From assembly GCA_945893075.1 (NCBI GenBank), contig CAMDDX010000029.1, positions 1 through 36,496 of the forward strand: 36,496 nucleotides of DNA. Reading direction: 5' to 3'. The DNA comes from Planctomyces sp. SH-PL62 (GTDB lineage: Bacteria > Planctomycetota > Planctomycetia > Planctomycetales > Planctomycetaceae). The notes beneath the pieces were generated by a model. The model ran no database searches, was not told where the DNA came from, and saw only the letters and a program-made list of their open reading frames with translations. Position numbers and translations under genes: made by a program. Of this stretch, positions 7,488-15,650 are shown one piece after another (positions within the stretch are counted from its first letter, which is position 1; the number at the start of each line of letters is the position of its first letter).

Positions 7488-9221
7488 ATGAATCGTTGGT
7501 TGCGAGTTGGAACTCTGTGGTTAGCGTTGGCGGCGGTGCTGCTGCCGCGCCTGTCGGTGCAAGCGGCGGATGATCCGGTTGAGACGGATCGTTTGCTGCC
7601 ATCGGAAGTCGCTGTGTACTTCTCGATACCAGATGTGGATGAGTTGAAAGCTCGCTTTGCCAAGACGGCGATGGGCAACCTCGTGGAAGACTCGACCTTC
7701 GAGCCGTTCAAGCAAGAAATCACGAAAGCCCTCGAGGGCATTTCCGGCAAACTCGAAGAGGAACTGGGCGTATCGCTGAAGGCCCTGCTGCAAATCCCCA
7801 GCGGCGAATTTGCGTTCGCTGTGCTGACGCCCCCCGGCAAGAAATTGTCGGCCGTGATGTTTCTGGACTTCGGCGACAACGAGAAGACCGTCGATGCCCT
7901 GTTGGAGAAGGCCGAGAAGGCCCTCGAAGAAAACGGCGCGGAGAGCGACGACGAAGAGATCGACGGCACGAAGGTCACGACCTGGACCTTCAAGAGCGGC
8001 GGCAATCCTCAGCAGCCGAACAAACTGGTCTACTTCATCAAGGACACGATGATCGTCGTCAGCTCCGATCTGAGCACCGCCAAGGGAGTGTTGACGCGCT
8101 GGGATGGCAAGCACTCCGACACGTTCGCGGACAATGACAACTACAACCTGATTCTGGAGAAGTGCAAAACCGACGACGAAGACGGTCTCGTCGTGTGGTA
8201 CATCAATCCGATCGCCTTGCTGCAAGCGGGGCTCGCGCAGGCGGCCGCTCAGAATCCGCAGCTCGCGCTGGCCGCAGTGTTCCTGGAACCGCTCGGATTG
8301 TTCAGCCTCAAGGCGATCGGCGGTTCGGCGGACATGGCCACCGAACAGTTCGACAGCATCTCGAAGACGTTCATCGTTCTCGAACAACCGACGAAAGGGG
8401 TCATGAACCTCTTCCAGTTCCCGGCCATCGAGCAGAAGCCGCCGAAATGGGTCTCGTCGAACGCCAGTGCGTGGTTCTCGGTGAACTGGGACATCAGCGA
8501 AGCGTACCAAGCCGCCAGCAGCTTGTTCGCGATGGTTCCCAACGCCCCACCAGGCGGACTGGACAGCATCGTCGATAACTTGGCCGAACAAGAACCGAGA
8601 GTCCATTTGAAAAAGGACGTCATTGATTCGCTGTCGGGACGCATTCAAGTCGTTGTGGAACCGGCAAAGAAGAAAGGGGACGAGAAAGGCCAGGATCGCG
8701 TGGTCGTCGCGATCGGCTTGAAGGATGCGAAGAAATTCCAAGCGACCCTCACCAAAATCACGAAGACTCCCGGCTTCCCCGGCAAGACGCGCGAATTCAA
8801 AGGCGCGACGATCATCGAGTTCGAAGTGCCTGACTTCAGCGGCAGCTTGGAACCAAAGATGGCGGGCCTCGCGATCGGCAAAGATCAGTTGATGTTCAGC
8901 AACGACGTGACAGCGGTTGAGTCGATGCTGCGCGGCGATACCGACGGCGATGCGCTGGTCGATTCGGCCGAGTACAAGGCCATCGCCGAACACATCCCGG
9001 CGAAGTCGTCCATTGCCAGCTTCTCACGCAGCGATTCCCAAATGGAAGCTCTGTGGGAAATGGCTAAGGGAGGCCAAGCCGGCTTGTTCCTGCCGATGAT
9101 CGACTTCGAGAAGCTGCCCGCCTTCGACTCCGTCAAAAAGTATCTGACCCCCAACGGCGGATACTCAGTGCCCGACAAGAATGGCGTGCTCTTCGTCAGC
9201 TTCGGCTCGAAGAAGAAATAA
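7488..9221 (+). CDS. Secreted protein of unknown function
   Basis: The 577-residue protein has a clear signal peptide (WLRVGTLWLALAAVLLP, then VQAAD). The mature part is acidic and repetitive in style, with alternating strands and helices (for example LPSEVAVYFSIPDVDELKARF, split here by sense and not as a domain call). It resembles large planctomycete exported proteins of the DUF3352 kind, which have no known activity. A Lys- and Glu-rich insert (KKKGDEKGQ) is near residue 400. ATG 7488 is chosen to give the signal peptide; a TTG at 7470 would add six residues. The ribosome site is weak. An inverted repeat and then an intrinsic terminator follow, so it is probably transcribed alone. Confidence 0.75.
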   Translation: MNRWLRVGTLWLALAAVLLPRLSVQAADDPVETDRLLPSEVAVYFSIPDVDELKARFAKTAMGNLVEDSTFEPFKQEITKALEGISGKLEEELGVSLKALLQIPSGEFAFAVLTPPGKKLSAVMFLDFGDNEKTVDALLEKAEKALEENGAESDDEEIDGTKVTTWTFKSGGNPQQPNKLVYFIKDTMIVVSSDLSTAKGVLTRWDGKHSDTFADNDNYNLILEKCKTDDEDGLVVWYINPIALLQAGLAQAAAQNPQLALAAVFLEPLGLFSLKAIGGSADMATEQFDSISKTFIVLEQPTKGVMNLFQFPAIEQKPPKWVSSNASAWFSVNWDISEAYQAASSLFAMVPNAPPGGLDSIVDNLAEQEPRVHLKKDVIDSLSGRIQVVVEPAKKKGDEKGQDRVVVAIGLKDAKKFQATLTKITKTPGFPGKTREFKGATIIEFEVPDFSGSLEPKMAGLAIGKDQLMFSNDVTAVESMLRGDTDGDALVDSAEYKAIAEHIPAKSSIASFSRSDSQMEALWEMAKGGQAGLFLPMIDFEKLPAFDSVKKYLTPNGGYSVPDKNGVLFVSFGSKKK

Positions 9222-9223
9222 AC

Positions 9224-9302
9224 CGTAGGGTGGGTCGAGTCATCGAGACCCACCAGACTGTGTTGCCGATTGGTGGGTCTCGATGACTCGACCCACCCTA
9301 CG
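9224..9302. repeat. Perfect 32-bp inverted repeat
   Basis: Arms 9224-9255 and 9271-9302 match without error around a 15-base loop; the arms begin CGTAGGGTGGGTCGAG. It lies between the stop codon of the secreted-protein gene and that gene's probable terminator, suggesting insertion into the 3' untranslated region. Confidence 0.9.
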
Positions 9303-9319
9303 AATGTTCGCCATCGCAA

Positions 9320-9357
9320 AAGCCCGGCTTCTCCGTAGGAGCCGGGCTTCTTGTTTT
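9320..9357 (+). terminator. Intrinsic terminator
   Basis: AAGCCCGGCT (9320-9329) pairs perfectly with AGCCGGGCTT (9340-9349) around ten bases, followed by CTTGTTTT. This is a classic rho-independent form and should end transcription from the 577-residue protein gene. Confidence 0.85.
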
Positions 9358-9444
9358 GTGCCGTCTTGGTCCGTGTTGTCTCCGAATGACCTCGGCTATC
9401 TTGTTGCCCGCATCACGTTCAACCAACCTCCAAGGAGCGATCTC

Positions 9445-10713
9445 ATGTCTCTTCAACTCAGCCAGTTCACGAAGTCTCTCACCGTCGAAACTGCCTTCAC
9501 GGTGCTCGCCGTTGCGAAGGCACTGAAAGCCAAAGGCAAAGACGTCGTCGAACTCGAAATCGGCGACAGTCCGTTCGACAGCACCGCATCGGCGAAGTTG
9601 AGCGGCACACAAGCCATCGCGAACAATCAGTCGCATTACTGCCCATCACCCGGACTGCCGGAGTTCCGTGACGCGGCGGCGAAATTCGTCCGCGAAGAGT
9701 TCGGCATCCCGGCCGAGGCCAAGAACGTCGTCGTCGGACCGGGAGCGAAAGTCTTCGAGCAATTCTTCTGCGAAGCGTTCCTCGATCCGAATGACGGAGT
9801 GCTCGTCTTCAGCCCGTACTTCCCGACCTACACGCCGAACATTCTGCGACGCGGCGCTCGTGCGGTGTTCAAGCCGCTCAAACAGTTGAACGGTTTTCGT
9901 CCGGCGATCGCGGACATCGAAGCGTTTCTGCGCGACGATCCGAAACCGAAGGCGATCTTTTTGAACTCGCCGCACAACCCGACCGGCGGCGTGCAGACCG
10001 AGCAAGACCTGCGCGAGATCGCCGACCTGATCCGCGGCAAGAACATCGCGGTGCTCAGCGACGAGCCGTATTGCCACATGGTTTGGAAGGGGAAGCATCA
10101 TTCGCTGCTGGCTCAGCCCGGCATGATGGAGCAGTGCGTGGCCGCGTACACGTTCAGCAAAAGCTACAGCATGAGCGGCTGGCGTCTGGGCTTCGCGGTC
10201 TCGTCGGCCGAGATCGTGGACTCGATCAGCAAGATGATCAACACGACGCTGAGTTGCACGCCGCCCATCGTGCAACTCGCCGGCAAGGCCGCCCTCGAAC
10301 GAGACTCCGCCGAGCGTGACGCCGTCATGGCCAAGTTCCGCGAGAAGGTGGTCCTCTTGACGAACGGCCTGAACCAGATCGACGGCTTCAAAACGCTCGA
10401 CCCGACCGCGACGTTCTACGTCTTCCCGAACGTCGCCCCGATCTGCAACCGCCTGGGCATCAAGAGCCACGGCCTCGCGCTGTACCTGCTGGAAGGAGCC
10501 GACGACAACTTCGGCGTCGCGTGTCTGGGCGGCGAATGCTTCGGCGAAGCCGGCGGCGGCTTCCTCCGCTTCAGTTGCGCCGAACCCAACGACCGCCTGC
10601 AACAAGCGGTGGACTTCATCCCCGTCGCGCTGTCACGCACCGATCGCATCGCCGCGTACCTCGAAACGCATCCGCAGTTCCGCCTGACAACGCCGTATGC
10701 AGTGGAGGGATAA
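9445..10713 (+). CDS. Class I pyridoxal-phosphate aminotransferase
   Basis: The 422-residue enzyme belongs to the AspC-like fold I aminotransferases, which move amino groups between amino acids and 2-oxo acids in the cytoplasm. Visible motifs are YCPSPGLPEFR near 65, NSPHNPTGG with Asn178, SDEPY with Asp207 and Tyr209, and TFSKSYSMSGWRLGF with the cofactor Lys239. LRFS near 374-377 supplies the Arg375 that usually binds the substrate carboxylate. The donor and acceptor cannot be told; aspartate, alanine or an aromatic amino acid are all possible. ATG 9445 follows AAGGAG. The gene stands alone, between a terminator and the accessory block. Confidence 0.9.
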   Translation: MSLQLSQFTKSLTVETAFTVLAVAKALKAKGKDVVELEIGDSPFDSTASAKLSGTQAIANNQSHYCPSPGLPEFRDAAAKFVREEFGIPAEAKNVVVGPGAKVFEQFFCEAFLDPNDGVLVFSPYFPTYTPNILRRGARAVFKPLKQLNGFRPAIADIEAFLRDDPKPKAIFLNSPHNPTGGVQTEQDLREIADLIRGKNIAVLSDEPYCHMVWKGKHHSLLAQPGMMEQCVAAYTFSKSYSMSGWRLGFAVSSAEIVDSISKMINTTLSCTPPIVQLAGKAALERDSAERDAVMAKFREKVVLLTNGLNQIDGFKTLDPTATFYVFPNVAPICNRLGIKSHGLALYLLEGADDNFGVACLGGECFGEAGGGFLRFSCAEPNDRLQQAVDFIPVALSRTDRIAAYLETHPQFRLTTPYAVEG

Positions 10714-10793
10714 CATTCATTCGTGAGGGGCTGTCTTCCGCGCGGGAAAGCACGATGCTAGAGTCGATTCGACAAATACCTTGGAGTCAGACC

Positions 10794-11243
10794 ATGACAA
10801 CTTTGGAAGGCAAACGGGGAGGCGCGAAAGTGGGGCGATTCTCGGTCGAGCTTGAACTGTCGAATCACGAGGACGTGATTCTGGCCAAGAAGGGGGTCAT
10901 CCCCGCGAGTCAAATTCGCCGAGTCACTCTGCTTGGTCTTGTGGATACCGGCGCGTCACGGTTGGTGCTACCGCAACGCATCGTCAAAGAACTTGGGCTC
11001 GAACCGAGTGGCACGGTCAAAGTGAAGTATGCCGATGGTCGCCAAGCCATTCGCCCCACGGTTGATGACGTTGAAGTCGCTCTTCTCGGACGCCGTAGCG
11101 TCTTCACGGCTTCCGTGGAACCACGCCGTCAGACAGCACTGATCGGCGCGTTGATTTTGGAGGATCTGGATTTTTTGGTGGACCCACTGAAGATGAAGCT
11201 CGTTCCGCGCGACCCGAAAATGATCATCTCTGAAGCCGAATGA
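10794..11243 (+). CDS. Retropepsin-like aspartic protease
   Basis: A 149-residue single-domain protein with the aspartic protease motif LVDTGASRLVLP (Asp51), as in retropepsins and clan AA proteases. A second hydrophobic-Gly element (ALIGALILEDLDFLVDP, ~115-131) matches the family. Such proteins act as homodimers, with one catalytic Asp from each chain. ATG 10794 is chosen because GGAG lies at 10782-10785; an upstream ATG at 10755 has only a weak site. It is the first gene of a closely spaced forward-strand series. Its target is unknown; a regulated protease in a defence or toxin-antitoxin setting is a guess. Confidence 0.75.
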   Translation: MTTLEGKRGGAKVGRFSVELELSNHEDVILAKKGVIPASQIRRVTLLGLVDTGASRLVLPQRIVKELGLEPSGTVKVKYADGRQAIRPTVDDVEVALLGRRSVFTASVEPRRQTALIGALILEDLDFLVDPLKMKLVPRDPKMIISEAE

Positions 11244-11282
11244 ACAACCGGGCCAACTCAAAGTCATCGTCTGGGTGCGACC

Positions 11283-11513
11283 ATGATCGAAAATCAAGCC
11301 GGTTTGACGCAGGCTCGCGAGCAACTTGGACGAATGGTGGAAGTTGTTGCTGAATTGTGGCGAGATGCCGACAAGGTACACCCATCGCAATTGGCCTTGC
11401 TGCTTGAAGGACCAATGGACCTGATCGAACACCTTCACGGCGAGATCGACGAATACCTTGGAATCGAAAAAGCTCGCGAGTTGTTGTCGCAACGATATTC
11501 CGCGATGGCTTAA
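11283..11513 (+). CDS. Small helical protein of unknown function
   Basis: A 76-residue, mostly helical protein rich in Glu, Leu and Ala (for example MDLIEHLHGEIDEYLGIEKA). It resembles the N-terminal half of small antitoxin-like proteins that carry a helix-turn-helix at their C-terminus, but no such domain is present here. It begins 39 bases after the protease gene and ends 64 bases before the HNH gene. It may be an antitoxin-like partner; this is inference only. Confidence 0.6.
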   Translation: MIENQAGLTQAREQLGRMVEVVAELWRDADKVHPSQLALLLEGPMDLIEHLHGEIDEYLGIEKARELLSQRYSAMA

Positions 11514-11577
11514 TCGCGTTGTCGAGATCGGGCGATGTTGTGGTCTAAGCGGTCTACTTTTAACGGGAGCCGGATGT

Positions 11578-12564
11578 ATGAGCGAAACCACTGACGGCAA
11601 TGTGAGTGTCGTGGCTAATGTGTGGAAGATTGCGCCAGGAGAACAAGCTCGAGTTTGGGAAGATTGCCTTGAATCCGGCTGTATCACAATCAACTGGCTG
11701 AATGATTTGAACTTCAACGACTTCTCTTCCAAGCGAGAGATAACACGCGCACTGGTAAAGGCGAAAGAAGGCGGTGAGGGCGGAGCACCATTCATTTGGC
11801 ACTTTGTGCATGACATCAAGAAAAAGGACGTGGTCGTCGCCAATGACGGCAGAAGCCGCGCGGTCGGGATCGGCATCATCACCAGCGACTACCTTTACCC
11901 AAAGCATCGCAAAAACCCACGCCGGGGATTCGGATATCACAATCACGTCCGCCGCGTCAAATGGCTCATCAAAGTCCCGATCGACCTCCGGCGCAACTTT
12001 TTCAACACCCAAACAGTTCTTTTGCTTGACCCCATTCACTGCGACGAGATCAAACAAGCCTATTCGAACCAGTATCCCCAACTCACGGAGACATTGGATC
12101 GTTTATTTCCCAGCGATGCCGACTATGAGCAGGCTGCGGATATCAATTTCGTTTTACAGAGTCCCAATCTCTCTGCGACGTCGAAAAAAGCTCTGGTAAA
12201 TGCGCGTCTCGGACAAGGTTGGTTTCGAGAGTCTGTCCTTCGCCGCTGGGGAGGATGTTGTGCGGTCACTTCTTCCTCGACTGATAAGGCAATTCGTGCA
12301 TCTCACATCAAACCCTGGAAAAACTGCACTAACAAGGAGCGCCTCGACCCAGAGAACGGACTACCTTTGATTGCCAGCCTCGATGCGCTGTTTGATCGAG
12401 GCTTGATTTCGTTTGAACCATCGGGACGAATGATTGTCTCATCGCTGTTGAATGCCGCTGAACGAAAGATATTTGGTATTGAAAAGGCTTCGTTACGAAA
12501 ACCGCCAACTACCAAGATGGCGGCTTATTTGGCTCACCACCGGAAACATGCTCTCAAGCGATGA
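11578..12564 (+). CDS. PUA/EVE-like domain plus HNH endonuclease
   Basis: A 328-residue protein of two parts. Residues ~14-150 (WKIAPGEQARVWEDC, later RAVGIGIITSDY) look like a PUA/EVE-type base-reading fold. Residues ~213-285 form an HNH_2-type nuclease: GWFRESVLRRWGGCCAVT, ASHIKPW with His243, RLDPENGLPL with Asn260, and ASLDALFD. This layout is known for modification-dependent restriction enzymes that cut DNA with altered bases, so the role here would be defence against modified phage DNA. ATG 11578 follows GGGAG at 11565-11569. Codon use is more AT-rich than in neighbours, suggesting recent transfer. The DUF433 gene starts 16 bases after its stop. Confidence 0.8.
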   Translation: MSETTDGNVSVVANVWKIAPGEQARVWEDCLESGCITINWLNDLNFNDFSSKREITRALVKAKEGGEGGAPFIWHFVHDIKKKDVVVANDGRSRAVGIGIITSDYLYPKHRKNPRRGFGYHNHVRRVKWLIKVPIDLRRNFFNTQTVLLLDPIHCDEIKQAYSNQYPQLTETLDRLFPSDADYEQAADINFVLQSPNLSATSKKALVNARLGQGWFRESVLRRWGGCCAVTSSSTDKAIRASHIKPWKNCTNKERLDPENGLPLIASLDALFDRGLISFEPSGRMIVSSLLNAAERKIFGIEKASLRKPPTTKMAAYLAHHRKHALKR

Positions 12565-12580
12565 CGAATCGGAGTTTTTT

Positions 12581-12817
12581 ATGAGCGAACGCATTTCGAT
12601 TCACGCGAACGTCTGCCACGGGCAAGCCTGCATTGCAGGTACTCGCATTCCGGTGCATCAGGTCGTGCGGATGTTCGCGAACGGCGACAACATTGATGGC
12701 CTCCTACGAGCGTATCCGTCGATCACGCGCGAGGACATTTTCGCCTGTCTCGATTACGCCGCTTCGTTGGCCGAAGAGCAGGTGACGCCGCTCGATGATT
12801 TGGTTGTCACGCCATGA
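12581..12817 (+). CDS. DUF433 family protein (putative antitoxin)
   Basis: A 78-residue protein with the DUF433 pattern: CHGQACIAGTRIPVHQVV, then a helical region (DNIDGLLRAYPSITREDIF, residues ~33-51). DUF433 proteins are often encoded beside PIN-like DUF5615 genes and are thought to be antitoxins with a small DNA-binding fold. ATG 12581 follows GGAG with a six-base gap of T. It begins 16 bases after the HNH gene and its end overlaps the next gene by four bases. Confidence 0.85.
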   Translation: MSERISIHANVCHGQACIAGTRIPVHQVVRMFANGDNIDGLLRAYPSITREDIFACLDYAASLAEEQVTPLDDLVVTP

Positions 12818-13164
12818 AGATGTTCGTGGACGAGAACATCCCGAACGTGACCGTTCAGGAATTGCAGGCGATGGGCCATGATGTTCTCGACATTCGTGGC
12901 ACCCAGCAGCAAGGGATGCTCGACGATGACCTGTGGTCCCTGGCTCAGAGTGAGCAACGAATGCTCGTGACCACGGACAAGGGCTTTGCGGCGCATCGCG
13001 ACGAAGCCCATTGGGGAATCCTCATCGTGCGTTTGCATCAGCCCAACGAGCAGCGAATCCATGCTCGTGTTATGGCGGCACTGCGACAGTTCCAAGAACG
13101 CGATTGGCCGGGACTGTCTGTCGTCATGCGAGATTCCGTGCAGAGCATCAAACGAGCACCGTGA
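12814..13164 (+). CDS. DUF5615 family PIN-like protein (putative toxin)
   Basis: A 116-residue protein with the PIN/Mut7-C-like acidic pattern: MFVDENIP (Asp and Glu near 6-7), MLDDDLW and LVTTDKGFAA (Asp55). PIN-like proteins are usually metal-dependent RNA nucleases, and this family is encoded with DUF433 as a likely toxin-antitoxin pair. It overlaps the DUF433 gene by ATGA, so the two are translated as a pair. Whether it is a toxin is not shown by the sequence. Confidence 0.82.
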   Translation: MKMFVDENIPNVTVQELQAMGHDVLDIRGTQQQGMLDDDLWSLAQSEQRMLVTTDKGFAAHRDEAHWGILIVRLHQPNEQRIHARVMAALRQFQERDWPGLSVVMRDSVQSIKRAP

Positions 13165-13184
13165 ATGACCTCGCTGGTCTAGCT

Positions 13185-13844
13185 TCAATTCCCCAGCGGC
13201 GCTCTTGAAGAGCCTTCTGATTCGGGGGCGGCATCCTGCGGTTCGTAGTCCCGCTGGGACATCGGGCGGACCATGAACATCGGGCCGCGTTGAGACTCGG
13301 CCATCAGACGTGGGTTGTCCGTGATCGTCAGGTTGGTTTGATACGACAGCCACGGCACCGCGCTGCGGGTCACTCGGCCTTCCGGAGTCATCACCGTTCG
13401 CAGTCGGAAGTACGAGAACGGTTCCTTCGGTTCGGCGTAGCGCTGTTGCCAGACAGACTCGGGCAGGTTGAATTTCTTTGCCCAAGCTTCCTCGATGACA
13501 TACAGCCGAGTCATCGGCTCGTGTTCGGTGTGCTTGAGGCAGTTCAGCGCGATCGTCTGAGGATGCAGGTTGAACGAGTCGTAATTCTGCCGGCTGATGT
13601 CACCGTAGGGGTGATAGTCGCTCCAGGGGCCGGGCGAGAGTTCGTAATACTTGCCGCTGATCCCTTGCCCGACGATGTGCGTGCGCGATTCGTAGGCCGA
13701 CCATCCGCAGAACATGTCCCACACGATGAAATACATCGAAGGGTGCGAGCCATCCTGAAAGTTGGCGGCGTGGGACACGATCCCGAAGAGCAGTGTCCCC
13801 AGATACGCGGTGATGCCCAATCCGGCGAGCCAGCGTTTGACCAT
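13185..13844 (-). CDS. Membrane-anchored or exported protein of unknown function
   Basis: A 219-residue protein with an N-terminal hydrophobic segment (LAGLGITAYLGTLLFGIVS, residues ~6-24), either a signal peptide or a single anchor. The rest is polar and aromatic-rich (YFIVWDMFCGWSAYESR), with no family I recognise. ATG 13844 follows a strong AAGGAGG, so the start is firm. It converges on the DUF5615 gene with a 20-base gap. Related proteins seem limited to planctomycetes, but this is memory, not a search. Confidence 0.75.
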   Translation of the reverse strand: MVKRWLAGLGITAYLGTLLFGIVSHAANFQDGSHPSMYFIVWDMFCGWSAYESRTHIVGQGISGKYYELSPGPWSDYHPYGDISRQNYDSFNLHPQTIALNCLKHTEHEPMTRLYVIEEAWAKKFNLPESVWQQRYAEPKEPFSYFRLRTVMTPEGRVTRSAVPWLSYQTNLTITDNPRLMAESQRGPMFMVRPMSQRDYEPQDAAPESEGSSRAPLGN

Positions 13845-13946
13845 GACGAACCTCCTTATCTGCCATTCGTAGCCGAGAAGCGGCGGCGGAATAACGGAGG
13901 TCGCGGAAGTTGGTCAAGGTGCCTTGAGGGAACTCGCACATTGATC

Positions 13947-14017
13947 AGCCGGAACGCGCTAGCGTCCGGTTCAGACACAAGAACTAACGACAAACCGGAC
14001 GCTAGCGCGTTCCGGCT
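13947..14017. repeat. Inverted repeat with 25-bp perfect arms
   Basis: Arms 13947-13971 and 13993-14017 match perfectly around a 21-base centre; the arm begins AGCCGGAACGCGCTAGCG. It lies between two reverse-strand genes, downstream of the lipoprotein gene, and may end its transcription. Confidence 0.88.
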
Positions 14018-14050
14018 CATCATCACCACTTTGGGGCCAGCGGGAAGCGG

Positions 14051-14440
14051 CTACTTCATGAAGAAGTCCGAAGGCCCCTTCAGCGTGTAGTAGGGATAAA
14101 CGACCGCAGCCGCCGGCTGATTCTGTGGCGGATACACCAGATCCTTCGGCTGTCGGTAGTCGTAGGTGTGATGGTGCGTCGGAGTCCAGAAATTGTCCGG
14201 AGCACAGACCGGACATTGGGCTCCGTTCGGATGGTTGTGGCATGGCGGGCCATTCATCGACCCAGCCCCAGCGGGACCGTTGTTGTAGGACATCGGTCCG
14301 GGCATTGATCCCATCGGGCCACATGCCGGAGCAGAAGCCTGTGCCGGAGTTTGTCCACGAACGATCGAATGGTTTGTCTGGCAACCGACGAGTGCCGACA
14401 TTCCGGCAAGCATCACGCACAGCATTAAATGAGACTTCAT
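14051..14440 (-). CDS. Small lipoprotein
   Basis: A 129-residue protein with a signal peptide ending in the lipobox SALVGC, so the Cys near residue 20 should be lipid-modified and membrane-anchored. The mature part is rich in Pro, Gly, Met and Asn. It has a Cys/His cluster (PPCHNHPNGAQCPVCAP) that could bind metal, then WTPTHHHTYDY. ATG 14440 follows GGGAGG six bases away; an upstream ATG at 14464 has no ribosome site. No function is known. Confidence 0.72.
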   Translation of the reverse strand: MKSHLMLCVMLAGMSALVGCQTNHSIVRGQTPAQASAPACGPMGSMPGPMSYNNGPAGAGSMNGPPCHNHPNGAQCPVCAPDNFWTPTHHHTYDYRQPKDLVYPPQNQPAAAVVYPYYTLKGPSDFFMK

Positions 14441-14733
14441 CTGTGGCCTCCCTTTGATATTCACTGGCTCGACAACCGAGACACTCCCACCTCTTTCGAG
14501 GAGCGGTCGCTGTTGTTATCGACCCGCAAGCTCGGCGGAATTGGGCGATTCCTCAAATCCGTCAAAGTCAGCCCATCTCACGGAAACCCTCGATCTTGCA
14601 GCACTCGCCGAAGACGGTATAGAGTCCGACCGACTTCAGGATCGTTCACAGGCTTGGCCCGACTTAGCCGCAACCATTTCTCTGGAAGTGAGTTGCCGCG
14701 TGCAAAGCGATATTGCTCAAAGGACTGACCGAT

Positions 14734-15480
14734 ATGTTCGTTGCCGCATCGACCCGGTGTTTTTCCGACAAAGGCTTTGCCGAAGCCTGCCACTTGATCA
14801 CGGATCTGGAGTTTGACAAGGTCGAACTCTGGTTTGATGACAACAGCCAGCACCTGCGGCCCAGTGAGGTCGTCAAGAATCTCGATGGCTTTTTCGCGCA
14901 GTATCGCGAAGTCACTCGACTGACTCCCGTCGCTTTCACCCTCGAACATGACGTTCCGCCAACGGTTCTGCATGATCTCTGTAAGCTCGCCAAACTGATG
15001 CGAGTCGCGCAAATCACCGTGCCGGCCTCCTCGCTGGGCACGCCGTTTAATGAGGAGATTGATCGTCTCCGAACGTTTGTCCGGCTCGCCAATGAAGAAA
15101 CGATTCGTCTTTCGATTAAGACCAAAACCGGAACATTGACCGAGGATCCTCGAACGGCCGTGGAGTTGTGCCAGTCGGCGCGAGGCCTGGGCTTAACGCT
15201 CGATCCCAGCTTCTACCTCTGTGGACCGCATAACGCGCGGGGCATCGACTCGCTGATCCCGCACGTATTCCATGTTCAATTGCGAGATAGCACCCCTAAT
15301 CAAATCCAAGTCCAAGTGGGCCTGGGTGAGTTGGACTACACTAGATTGATCGCTCAGCTTCACAAAGAGAACTACGACCGAATTCTCTCGGTGGAACTTT
15401 TTCCGGAACTCTACGACACCGAAATCAACCGGCTTCTCGAAATGCGAAAGCTGCGAATGCTGCTGGAAACTCTCCTCTGA
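14734..15480 (+). CDS. Sugar phosphate isomerase/epimerase-like TIM barrel
   Basis: A 248-residue protein resembling the xylose isomerase-like TIM-barrel family (AP endonuclease family 2). Visible features are LITDLEFDKVELWFDD near residues 18-33, RLSIKTKTGTLTEDP in the middle and RILSVELFPELYD near the C-terminus, where Glu residues normally bind metal. Family members isomerise or epimerise sugars, but the substrate is unknown. ATG 14734 follows AAAGGA at 14719-14724; a TTG at 14713 would extend it by seven residues. Confidence 0.75.
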   Translation: MFVAASTRCFSDKGFAEACHLITDLEFDKVELWFDDNSQHLRPSEVVKNLDGFFAQYREVTRLTPVAFTLEHDVPPTVLHDLCKLAKLMRVAQITVPASSLGTPFNEEIDRLRTFVRLANEETIRLSIKTKTGTLTEDPRTAVELCQSARGLGLTLDPSFYLCGPHNARGIDSLIPHVFHVQLRDSTPNQIQVQVGLGELDYTRLIAQLHKENYDRILSVELFPELYDTEINRLLEMRKLRMLLETLL

Positions 15481-15650
15481 TCGCCCCCGCCGTGCGAGAG
15501 GGAGACGTGATTCCGTGGCGTGAAGATTGTGTTCGCTTGCCGTGTGGAGCCTAGCCAGTTCTGATGTGGCCAGACTCTTCGCCTTTGCGTGATCTGCGTG
15601 TTCGCCTACGAGCGACGGAGAGTCATCCTTCTCTTTGGGAGCGACTCACC

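Noticed and set aside
7521..8993. 490-codon reverse-strand frame opposite the secreted protein
   Set aside because: The forward frame has a signal peptide and a matching terminator; the reverse frame is Arg/His-rich with no start site.
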